NCBI GenBank assembly: GCA_035041965.1
Contig: JAPYMA010001806.1
Span: 118,728-182,727 of the forward strand
From: Anisakis pegreffii
Taxonomy: Eukaryota; Nematoda; Chromadorea; Rhabditida; Anisakidae
Direction: 5' to 3'
Length of the DNA: 64,000 nucleotides
A model generated the notes under the pieces. That model ran no database searches. It was not told the origin of the DNA and saw nothing but the letters and a program-made list of their open reading frames with translations. A program made the translations under genes and the position numbers. This document shows positions 26,091 to 37,927 of the stretch, one piece after another. Position 1 is the first letter of the stretch. Each line of letters begins with the position of its first letter.

Positions 26091-28754
26091 AAGGATGTCG
26101 ACGAACAACGATGGCAATATCTAGCTGCGCGTGATTGTTTGAGACAAATCCGTCGTTTGTTGACTAGATTAGAGCACTGCTCAAAATGGCTGTCTAAAAC
26201 AAATCCAAAAGCAGCACACCATCAGTGGTGGCTGTGTCTAGGACAAAAAGCGATATCCTTAGATGAATAGATGGAGTGACTGGCTTGTTATGTTGGACAA
26301 GTTTATCGAATGGAAGAATCGCCCAGTGGAGAGTTAGTTAGTTACTAGTTTTGGTGTTCAACTAATGAATGATGAATGAATGACTAAATATATGCTGAAT
26401 AGAACATTCATAGTCAGAGTAGTACTGGTGGTAGTTTGTCGAGTTTATCAAGTAGTGAAATAAATCGTGTGCGGAACGGATAGCTAGAAGATATACGACG
26501 TGCTGAGATAATTCATTGCTTAATGCTCATATTACGGCTAGTGATGTTGATGCTGGTGTTGGTGTGGTGGTGCATTGGTTTCTCGTTGAATCGAGTAACG
26601 ACAAAACAACAATAAAGCCGAATGAGATTTGTTGAATGGGAAGAACAAGAAGCAGAATAACAAGAAGGAGGAGCAAAAGAAGGAAGATACTCTTCGAGTA
26701 AGAAGACCAATTCCCAGATCGCAACCAAAATATCAATAGATCCATCCACCAAAAAGCCTATAAACATTAGTCTCTTATATGGGTGGATTCCTTGTGCACA
26801 TCGTTATCGCATAGCAAAGCAATCCACTGCTGTCTAATTGGTTGACTTAACGAGCTCTACTATTGAGTTAATAGATTCGGTTGATTTGATTTCATCGCAC
26901 ATCTGAAATATATACCCACAAAGGCGATTGCAGTGAGATGATTGCAATTTTCAGCTCATGTTTATGGTGTCACGAGCACGTTTTTTTGTTCGAGGAGAGA
27001 TTTCTGCTTTTTGCTTTGAAGAGAAAATGATAAATTAGAGTTTTCTTTGGAGATATCGTAGCATTTTATTGACATTTCTTATTTGTTATTTCTTAACTTC
27101 GACGGTTTTTATAATGTAATTCGCATTGATCTTTTTTGATCACTTCAGTCACAAACACTCGATATTCGTTTGTGTTTTACACATTGTCTTTAAGAAAACC
27201 ATTTGTTGCATGAGATTGTTGTTCTCATTCAGCAATCACGATAACCACAATATAGAATAATATGAATCGAACTGTCTAGTCTACCACCACCATCGTATCT
27301 GTCTCGAATATCATTTGTCACCTAAGGGCGCTTTTGATGCACTCATGCCGCAGACACCCTTCTGAGCACATGGCCAGCCATCGTTCTCTTTGGCTGTTTC
27401 GTCCGACAATTTATTGCTCACGTTTGGCTCATAAAAACATTACCTCCTTGCAATCATGCACCACTACTTCCTCAATTCATTTTGATGCCTTGAGAATTCC
27501 TATTGGAAAATTCTTCTCTAAACTTCTGTTCTATTCATATTGCTCAACAGAATCGAATCGTTCAGATTATTGCCCGATTAGCTATTGTGCTCAATCTAGG
27601 AGTTGACAATCACTTAAAGGTCAACTCATTTAATCGCTTTATGACACACTGACTTGCCACATGTAACGAAAACAAAATCGAGGAAATGCATTTATGAATA
27701 ATAAATTTGAGAACAGAATCAAAAAAAAATCACATACAAACAACACAAATAGGGATAGCGACGACAGGACTGTACTCAACAGACACAAACATCAGTAGAA
27801 GATTGAATTGTAATCAGCAGATGCAAATGAAGATCACTAGAACGAACAGCAAATAACAACCACTACAGAAAGCATTAACGACAACAATTAAGAACTCCTA
27901 CTAGCAATAAGCAAAAGTTCTAAATTTGAACTGATAAAGCTAAAAACACAACAAAAATTTAAAATCTCAAGTTAACTTTTACTATTTGTAAGCCTTTGAT
28001 GTAAAAATGAATACACTGACGACAACACAGTGAAAATAAAAATCGTAAAATCGAAAGAAAAACTCTCAAATGGAACATTCCTCAACTGCAGCAAATAACA
28101 TACGCGAAGACGCACAAAAAAATTTCGTTATACGGCAATCAGCTCTGAACAAATCGCTTAGATTGTTTGAAAGTGAGGGATGGATAAAATGATGGCAGCA
28201 ACACTTCAGTCAAATACAAGCCGAAAATTGCAGTGAATATCCTAGCTGTTCTTCGGTACTTCGACAAGAAGGAACTCACGCAATTGTCTCACCTCTCATC
28301 CTCTCTTATACGTACGTGCCCTTGCGCGTTAGAAAAAACAATACTGCATATTGACTAAGAATGAATAAATAAAATTATCAGTAAATGAAGTTACCAGCAG
28401 AAAAAACAACGACAATAATACGACATGTCTTATAATTAGTGAGAACAAACAAAACAACAACAACAACAACAACGAATTACATCACATTTGCAAATAAATA
28501 GCTTATAGTGAATCACTAACGACAGATATTAAAACATTTTAAACGAAGTCAAGTTTAGCTGCATCGAAAATCGGAAATATATTTCAAAATGAACGCTGTG
28601 AGAACAAGTAACCGCAAGTGATCGCATTCACTATAGTCAAAGCATACGTGTTACTCTCAAACAAATCGCGCATCTTACAAATACTTTCAAAATCAACTTC
28701 AATGCATCAGTTGAGTATGCAATTGACTTCTAACTGAACGGATATCACAAAAAG
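26091..28754. other. Upstream region of the TWK channel gene
   Basis: About 2.7 kb between two minus-strand genes. No exon could be supported; plus-strand frames near 26073-26270 are the shadow of TWK exon 1 and flank. Contains a (CAA)n tract. It holds the TWK promoter and the TMEM33 3' flank. Confidence 0.5.
28453..28473. repeat. (CAA)n microsatellite
   Basis: Seven near-perfect CAA units. Confidence 0.9.
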
Positions 28755-30411
28755 TTATGCGGTTGTTGTAGGACAAAGATAACAGAAGGAGCGAATGATC
28801 GAATTCGCCATCCATCTGAATACTTGCGGGCAGTTCGGATGTGCAACAGCGTTCTCCAACGATGCTCGAAGTGTATTGAAGGCGGCTCTAAAAATAAATT
28901 ATGATGAGATCATAATCTTCTCCTCAAAAATCAGATGCAGTAATAGTAAAAATCCGTTCCATTGAGGACTATACAAGATACATTATAGCTGTAACAAACC
29001 TCATATAGATATTTCTTCTCGACATATAGCGCATCACGATGAACTGATAGTAGATGAAAATGAAGAATATGGAAACTTGGCCACTGAAGCAGAAAAAAAT
29101 TACTTCATAGAAATTTAATGTGAACCTCTAGAAGAGGGAAATATGCTGAATGACTCCCAGCTGCTACTTACCGTTAAAAATGATGCTCATAAAGAGTTAT
29201 AAGCGCTGAATTATTCAAAGCATATGAATATTTAGAATCAAAACAAACTCACGTGAAAACTAATGCCAAGAAAAGAGGCATGATGAATATCTCAGCGAAT
29301 GCAACTGCAGCCAACAAATTCGGTGTGTGTTTTGTGTTGAATTCTTGTAATTTCAAAGCGAACCTCGACTGACCCATTCCAATGGCGTTCGACGTTTTCA
29401 CGGTGAAATTTGAAACATTCAATAAGGCGTACAGAAATATCGGTTGCAATGCCACTGAAAATAAGCAAGAACTTTTCGTGAAAAGATACAGATATCTATG
29501 TTTAACCGTGCAATGAACGAATCATTGGTTAAATCTTGGAACCGCTAGTAAAAAATAGCATACAACAAAAAAAAATATTTACGGACTTGTCATATATGTG
29601 TAAAACTATGAGGGTTAATCAAAAATGAAAACTCAATTCAACTCGAACGATTCAACCTTACATCCATAACAGTTACACGAGAAATATACAGAAATCAACG
29701 GGTTCAGTTTTAAAAATCCACTGCAAACTCACTTGCAACAGGTTTAGTTGTCATGAAAATAACCGAATAAATGATGTAATGACAAGAATCCTCCAGGAAT
29801 ATTTGCAGTAAACATTCGCGAGTGAATTGAATTCGACCAACACGTTGATGAAGACGTAACGCAAACGTTGCAGCTGCTAGAAAATTCGAAAATTTTTTCA
29901 AATAAAGTTCCAAACCACCAAAGCAACTGGTTATGCATTGAAATTCTCACAAAATGGTTCACATCTTTCAAGGTTCTGCAGTGATGTTCAGCGAAACAGT
30001 GCAATCTAATGATTTTATGACCATCAGTTTTATTTTTTGAGAACGACTGTTTGTTTGTTACAGAAAAGTCCCTCGAATTAAGATGCCTAAATCGTTTTAG
30101 GAGAAACTGACCTGCTGCAAACGCTCTGGTATACGCGGAATATGTCCCAAACGGTAGAATGTAATAGATTGTACATATGATTGTGACAAGCCGTGCACCG
30201 AATTGAACGCATTCCGTGGGTTGCGTTTTCAAATAGCTCTGGAAAACGAAACTAATCATGTGAACATTGTGGAAAGCATGCACCATAAACCATCATCACA
30301 AGGAACCGGATATCGGGTCGATTTAAAAATAACCTAAACGAAACGTACTATCAATTTACTGGTCGTACTAGTGGTTGTGCCTCCATGACCTCCTGGACGT
30401 GAGTCAGCCAT
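28755..30411 (-). CDS. TMEM33: TMEM33 / Krueppel-homolog-2 membrane protein (6 exons, 250 aa)
   Basis: Exons 30349-30411, 30112-30238, 29733-29876, 29253-29454, 29000-29083 and 28755-28887 join in phase into 250 codons. The sequence follows the TMEM33/Pom33 family from end to end: a short Gly/Thr-rich start, a first membrane pair, the conserved block ALRLHQRV then LLQIFLEDSCHYIIYSVIF, a further membrane segment in AEIFIMPLFLALVF, FIFIYYQFIVMRYMSRRN, and the C-terminal amphipathic region (AAFNTLRASLENAVAHP). The family resides in the endoplasmic reticulum and nuclear envelope, shapes ER tubules with reticulons, and interacts with nuclear pores. Length is normal for the family. It is divergent from the DnaJ gene at 31769, with 1.36 kb between start codons. 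Confidence 0.93.
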
Positions 30412-31768
30412 TACTTTCGTCGGGCAGCCGATTCGACAATCTAAACAAATTCTCAACTGAGATACTACTAGAAATGTAATAAAACAACGAAAACGACGTC
30501 AACAATGCAAATTTTATTCAATAAAACTCGGACAAAAGCATTAGAAATTCTAAGCAATAAGATAAAGGACCCTCAGGACAGACATAAGTTCAACAAGCAA
30601 TGAACGACGAGAGAATGTCACGAATAAGAGCATGTGTTTACCTCAGAATAACTGTTAATTCAACACTGACGAATCGCTTAAAATAAAATATTGTCACAAA
30701 TAAAACATTGAGGTAACTTATGTTCAAAAGCACAACAGAAACAGAGCGTAGACTTTACAAACTGCTTATGCTACAAAGATGGGAACATTAAGATTGACAG
30801 TGAGCAGGTCATTGAAGTGATTTCGACCTTCAGCACACGATTTTCAGAAATACTCCTTGCCTGAATCATTAAGCATAGAAACAAAAACGTCTCCATGGTG
30901 GCTAGCTAGTGTGCAGCTTCCGAGTGCACATTACTAAAAAGCATGCGAACCTTACGAACGATAATCATATCCGTCGCTACTGCAACCAGTGCCAATGCAA
31001 ACTACTCTCTAAAGAAGGTGAATGTTTACCCAGCACACCAAAGATGAATGATCGCTTATAACTAAAATATGAATGCATTCATTAATAATGCATTCAGTTC
31101 AGATGGAATCTAACAAGGTATAAGTTGTAATAAAGCACTCATTCAGATGGCAATAATGTATGGATTATACTTTGTTTTCTCCATATGACATTTACGTATA
31201 CGACTACAAGTTCTCAACAAAACATTTAACCCAAATTTTACGGAAAATTTCGACTATAAAACATCGGAACAAATGAATAAATTTACGATTAAATAATCGT
31301 ATATGAAAATGTCATTCGTTTAAACATCCACTCTCCCGTCGATATACGGTTTGTGATAACGACAAGCAAGCGGCCACATTTTCAAAGACTCTTTATAGTT
31401 GCAATATTGGTGCTGACTCTTAGATGAAATTTCCATTACGTTTGATAACTGCGAATCGAAAACCTTTATACTCTCACCACATTAATTAGTTAATGATAAA
31501 CTGAAGTTCATCCAGGAAACGGAGGATTGGATCTTGGAAACGTGATCTTCAAGCATTTTAAACTTTATTTAGCCAATTTCCATTGTGCCCAATTAGTTGA
31601 TCGTAAATTTTTTGCTTAATTCTGGCGTTTTTCATCGAATTCTTTATTGAACAGTTTGAAACATTGTCAATTTATACATTAATAGTTTTGATTTTAATAT
31701 TCGTTGTTTGTCAGATATGTTGACATCAAATATTCGAGATATTTAAGGTAACCAACGGTTTTTCCGTA
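30412..31768. promoter_or_regulatory. Divergent promoter region, TMEM33 / DnaJ
   Basis: About 1.36 kb between two start codons on opposite strands, with no coding signal. It must contain both promoters and 5' UTRs. I saw no clear heat-shock-element cluster or TATA box that I would defend. Confidence 0.5.
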
Positions 31769-34700
31769 ATGCTCCCGGCCCGTCGTGCTTTGTGCCGACT
31801 TGCATCACAAGTGTGCCTTCATAATCCTAATGCGAACGTTGTGCATTGTGCAGGTCTTCTGATTCTCACTCAGTCAAAAGGACGCTCTCCTACAGGTATT
31901 CCTTCTCATCATTGTTGAGTTTTTTTCCGGTCTTCGTCATAACAGAAGCATTGGAAATGATCTTCAGTAAAATGCAGCCATTGGTATTTAACTGAGGAGC
32001 TCATAAAACAGCAATCGTACAGCTCTTCATTTTATGGCTGTTCTATGAGTGTGTCAAAATCTCAGATCGCCGGTCATCGATCATCTATACGAATCAAATC
32101 GGACGACTGCACAGTGGTTCAGGACGTTTCGCTAAGCGTGATTATTATGAGGTGCTCGGATTGAAAAAAGGTGCAACTGCTAAGGATATCAAGAAAGCTT
32201 ATTATAAGGTATATTTTTAATTGACCTTTCTTAGGTATTTTTTCAATCGTCTACTAAAGTATGCCGTTAAGGAAACTTTTTTTCAAAAATTTGAAAGCGT
32301 GTTTTTCGTAAAAAATTATAATTTTTTGTTTTTTTTTTCAGCTCGCCAAGCAGTATCATCCGGATATGAATAAAGATAAAGACGCAAATGCTCGGTTTCA
32401 AGAAGTATCGGAAGCATACGAAGTTCGTTAATCTTAATATTTCTCGTGGACTTTTTTATTTGGGGATTTGTTTTATCTGCAGAGAGCTGAAGAATTTACA
32501 GTAAACATTTCAAAGTATGGCATATAGATATGGAATATTTTGAGGTGCTGAGCGATGATTCGAAACGTGCTCAATACGATCAGTTTGGTTCAAATCCATT
32601 CTATCAACAGCAAGCCACCGGTGGTGCCAGAAGTCAAACGGCTGATGGATGGCAGTACAAATCCACAATCGATCCGGAGGAGTTGTTCAGAAGAATGTTT
32701 GGTGAGTTTTAGTTCATTGTGGTTGAATATCATCCGTAAAATTTTGCGAATGATACCAACTGCGTTTTCAAATAACCTCTGAGAAGTCTTCGGAAATGAT
32801 TTTGATTCATCAAGAGTTTTCTTTGAGGTGGTCGGAATCCATTCGCCGATTTTGGTGATCCGTTTGGAAATGATTTCGCAGAGACAACCCATGGTTTTGA
32901 GGCGTCACAGCAACACGTTATGAATATTACATTCGAAGAGGCTGCGCGAGGTGTAACGAAAAATGTTGTGTTGAATGTAGTAGAAGACTGTCCAACATGC
33001 CGTGGACAAGGCGTACAACCAGGCTATAAAAAGGTACATAGTATCAACTGTTTAATAATTGTTTCGATAATTTCGCTCAGATTGATTCCCAGATGTAGCA
33101 TTGGCATGTTATTGGCCTCTCAGACATTTTCCATTATTGAAAAAGTAACAGCCAAAGGAGTGGTGCTGAATGAACATTGTTGATTGTTCAGGTGTCGTGC
33201 CCGTATTGCAATGGAACAGGTTTTGTATCACAACAAATGGGTGGTTTCTTTATGCAGTCGTCATGCGGTCGTTGTCGCGGTACAGGTGCATACAATAAGA
33301 ATCCATGCTTGGAATGCGAAGGTCATGGACGTACTGTGCAGAGGCGAACTGTTGCCGTGAATGTGCCCGCGGGTATTGGTGATGGAGAAACAGTGCGCAT
33401 GAGTGTTGGGAAGGTTTGTTAAATCACTTGTTTTTTTTCTCAAGACTTCATCTGAAGGCATACAGCTGTGGTGTCAGTTTTCCTCAATATATGTGATATG
33501 TGAGTTTCAGTTTTCCTTTTATTTTGTTTGCGTCTCCAAAGGACTGGTTAGTGCTGACATTGAATTGTAATCATCCTTTTACAAGTATGAATTAGAGCGG
33601 AATTTAAAGTTTTGATACGATGAAATTAAACTTTTTGGTAAGTTTAAGAAATATTGTGATATGTGAGCAGTGGTCATGAGAAATTGAATGGAAGGTTGTT
33701 TTGATGCGACATTGGTTTTAGACGGTCGTTTTCATAACGTTCAAAGTGGCACCATCGCATCGATTCAGACGTGAAAGATACGATATTTATTGTGATGTGG
33801 AAATTTCTGTGGCTCAGGCAATACTTGGAGGTACCGTTAAGGTAAATTTCGTGTTATATTGTGTTCAGCTAAATGTTTCTGTTCCTCATGCACAATTCAT
33901 AATATTAGAAAATCGCTTTTGGAATTACTGATCGAAATCCAAACTGCTAGTTGAGTTTTTCATGCATTGCGAGAATGAAATTGAACATTGGGTAAAGTGG
34001 TAATGTTTGTGTTCAAGGTGCCGGGTATCGAACAAGACACCTATATACAAATTCCACCAGGCACTGACTCACATACTCGAATGCGGCTAACTGGTAAAGG
34101 TATTAAAAAGCTCGATTATGCGGGTCATGGTGACCAATACATTAACATCAAAGTGCAGGTTCCCAAGTAGGTTCTTGTTTTGTTCGTAAACAATTTAATT
34201 TTTTAGGGTGCTTTCCTAACATCTTAGTTTTAATTGCCTTAATTTATTTGAAAAGCAATTACCTTGATTTTGTGGTGAATATTTGTTCGTTGTCGAATTG
34301 TTATTCGCTGCGTTGGACTGGTAACTAGGTGACAGATTTTTTTTTGAATTCACAGGAAATTTGTGAAATTTTAATGGTGAGTTCATCCTTATTGGAATGT
34401 GATGTTGCAGACGTTTGAACGAAAAACAAAAAGCGTTGATGTTAGCATGGGCAGAACTGGAACCTACGCTCAATGGTACTGTGAATGAAGTTAAAGCCAC
34501 TGTTGACGGTTTGTTCTTCTCAATCGTTCTGCTCTGATAGTGTTTGTGCGTAGGCGTAATCGATGTTGCTTCACTAGATAAAGTGTGTATCAGGTGCATG
34601 TTCCACATGCATTTGCTAAGCAGTCTGTGAAATTTATATGTTTTCATTGAACAACCGATTAAGAAGAACAAAGACGAAGAACACGCTTCACCGCTGGCTG

Positions 34701-35384
34701 AGGCATGTTTGAAGAAGCAGTAAGTGAGTACCAAAACCAATAGTATACCGCGCGTATCACCTGAGGGTTTTCTGTGCATTTTGGATGAATTGAGAGTATT
34801 CATTTAACAAATACGAATTACACTGGGAAACAACTCCTTCTTCATGCAGTTTTCAAATGTTTTGGTTTTAGGCTCGAAAAGTTACGAGAAAGCTAAGCGT
34901 GCAACAGTAGTGCAAGGTGAGGGTACTAGTGGGCATAGTGAAGAAGGAGCTGGTGCCCAGAAAGACTCAATTTTGGATCGTATTAAGAGAGCCATCTTTG
35001 GGTAATCATATGTTTTCATATCTTGTTCATTGTGTGATATTTTAATTGAATTTGGAGTGTGGCAAACAAAAAGCAGTTAACAGTGAAGCAATATTGTAAA
35101 TTTTGTCTTGTTTCGTTCATTTCAACAGTTCGAATTTTTCAGGTGATAAGATCTCGATCGATCGGATTGGTTTGGTGTCGCGTATTAGGGATGTCTTACT
35201 AGATAGCGATACTACTAATCCATTCAAAGAATCTGATAAACAAACAAAGCGAGTAACTGACAAAAAACAACAAACAGCTTCTTCGAATTCCTCATCCTCG
35301 AAGTCATCAAAAAGCGATGCTGAAAATGAGACGAAATCGGATGAGAAAATAGCGAAAAGCAAAAAGAAATCGTTTTCTTCGTAA
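31769..35384 (+). CDS. dnj-10: Mitochondrial type-I DnaJ co-chaperone, Tid1/DNJ-10-like (11 exons, 562 aa)
   Basis: Exons 31769-31895, 32066-32208, 32342-32422, 32545-32701, 32828-33033, 33192-33413, 33722-33841, 34018-34166, 34411-34508, 34872-35001 and 35129-35384; all phases match. The start [14 protein letters not shown] looks like a mitochondrial presequence. The J-domain begins near residue 68 (RDYYEVLG) and has HPD at 96-98, needed to stimulate Hsp70 ATPase. A short Gly/Phe segment ([15 protein letters not shown]) follows, then four zinc-finger repeats [24 protein letters not shown] and CLECEGHG at 224, 241, 263 and 277, then the substrate-binding C-terminal domains (HFRR-like [24 protein letters not shown]). 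It should work with mitochondrial Hsp70 in matrix protein folding. The last about 85 residues are an unusual Ser/Lys/Asp-rich tail. Introns 3, 4 and 7 end in GAG or AAG. Confidence 0.95.
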
Positions 35385-37927
35385 TTTTGTTCCGCTTACA
35401 TTATGGCGTGATGTTTTCTCGATTCCGTTTCGTTTTCGATGTAGAACTGAGTTGTTTTTCGTGTCCTGTTTCCATCTATCATTATTATGATTTTAGTGAT
35501 GTTTCGTCCAGATAAAATCAGAAATCTTCATCGATGCATCTATTTTCCATTTAGATGTTTCATACTTTTGAAAGTATATCTTTCGATTTTGAAACGGTCC
35601 TTGTCTTGTGGGTGGCCGAATTTCACCTGTTGTCAGTTGATTTACATAATGAACTGCTTTCACTCGATAGTCGAATAGCTGCACTTTTTAATGTTCATCA
35701 ATTTTTTACAATTCCATCGTCAAGTTCACTCCGTTTCATTGTAATCGACTGATTCTAATAGCCTTTCTGTGCTATCATCTTATTGATTCTTCTGTCGATA
35801 TCGGGACACCGCTACTGGTCATTGTTGTCATTGTATGCTCATCCATTTCTTCACTCTGAAAATGCACTCTTAATAATAACTTTGAGAATACCGATGGTTT
35901 TGTTACGCTCAGATTAATTAGTTTGTTACTGTTATCGTTACTGTTATTGCAATATTTATTTCTAAACTTCTTTCGATGAGAAAATAATTTGTGTTTATTT
36001 ATTCAAATGATTTGACATTTACCAATGTCAACTGAATTTGATTTGTTTTGCTTTATGGTAGTCATTTTAAAATGTTTTTTTTTCATGTTTTATGAAGTAA
36101 GTTCGTTCTATTTGTTGTCGTAGATATAAATATACGTATAAAAACGAACAAATGTGGTAGTTGGTCTTGTCCTATTGTTTATTATTATTAATATTGAATT
36201 TTAGATTTGAGATTGATCGAATTTAAGTTAGAGTTGTGAGTTGAACGTTGATTATCAGTGATATTGAATGAGGATTGAAACCTTGGCACATTGACTCGGT
36301 TGAAGTGACGAAGTCGTTGTTATGTGTGAGATCGTTATCTTCTAGTGCTAGTATACGATGAAATGTGGAGCAAACTGTCATGTGAAACGTGCCATAGATG
36401 ATCTTGTTGTGCATTTAGATGCGGTGGGATTTATTGTTGGAAAAGAATTTCGTGTTTTTAGTGCTCATATAGTTTTGAAACAGTTGTCATTTACGATGTC
36501 GTTAGCGCGTTTGTTGGTTACGATGGTTACCGTTGTAGTTGTATTGTAGTGTAGTTATCATTGGATTTCATGTTTTGATGCTCGTGATTGAGACGAATGA
36601 GAAAAGAGCAAAGAAAAACTTTATTATTGCTCTTTCTTTAAGAAAGTTTTTTTTTCAATTCAAACTCATTTAATAAGAGTTAATAAACAAGTTTGGGAAA
36701 CTGAAGATTTTCCGATTGAATAGTTGCATTTGTTTTCGTTTTTGGTTGATGTTTTTGTTATTGTTGAAAGATTATTTCTCGCATCATGGCGGTGATTGTT
36801 ATCGAGTTTTCGCTCGCTCTGCCATGCAGCCATGAGAACAATTCACGTGAATAAATTCTCTCACCTTTTGTCATGAAAATGTGAAGTAACCGATTGCTTT
36901 GAGAGTTATTTGTTATGGAATAAAGATTATTAGTTTCGTTCGGTGTTTTCTACAGCGTTTGAAATGGAAACAATACGAAATGAACGGTTGTGCTGGAATA
37001 TCGTAGTTGCTTTCAATAGTTAGTAATTATTTCGGTGTTTAGTTAGATGATGTTCATTGCAGTAATTAGTTAGATGCGCAAATTCTATTCATTACAGTAT
37101 GATCCCTGGTTTGTCCGGCAAAAACTGTAAGATTTGTCGAGATAGATTGCTTAAAGATAACAGTAGGGTGTCATGTAACGCTTGAATAAATTCAGATTTT
37201 CTTCATGAGTTGTACTTTAAGATTGAGTATTCATGTTGCATGTTTCTATAAGAAGCCAGAGTTCGCCGAATTGAACAAAAGTGGTTGTCGTGCGAAATCG
37301 TTTCGTGTGCATTGAACAAAGGATATGAAAGTTATTGAATTTCCAGTTTTTGAGAGCACATTTCTTGGCAAACTCAATGGCCATGCATTACGTTTAAAGG
37401 TAGTATCAGTTAATTAGAAGTCACTTGTTATAAATTTCAATTTGTTATTCTACGTATGACTAAATTCATATTATTAAATGATTCTGAATACGATATTATA
37501 AAAAAAAGAACGGATGCTTTTAATTTTCATTTGCACATTTCATATAACATGTGAAGAGTGATCGTAGTTTGTGTTTGACTCCTGTTACAAGCATATCACA
37601 ATGATAGTTAATTAATCGCCTTCTAAATCAATCGAGTCCGACATCTGGATTAGGATGTCCTTCGATGTATCCGTCGAAAAACTCGAGCAATTGACTGCGT
37701 TTTGGCCGAGTAATCGCTACCTTAAATGATCAACACTTTGCTATGTTTAACTTGTTCAACAAACTGCTCTTATGAGATCGAAATGCTTACATGGATTCCA
37801 CAAAGTTTCTTCTCTTATAAGTATCAGATATTAGAGTTCCCTGATATCCGTGAATGAAACTTATCATCACAAATAAAGGCCCGTTCCACAGCTTCGGCAA
37901 CTCCTTATCAAACAGTTGACTGCATTC
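35385..37927. other. Convergent intergenic region, DnaJ and GST-omega 3' flanks
   Basis: About 2.5 kb, AT-rich, with no supported exon on either strand. It holds the 3' ends of both converging genes. Confidence 0.55.
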
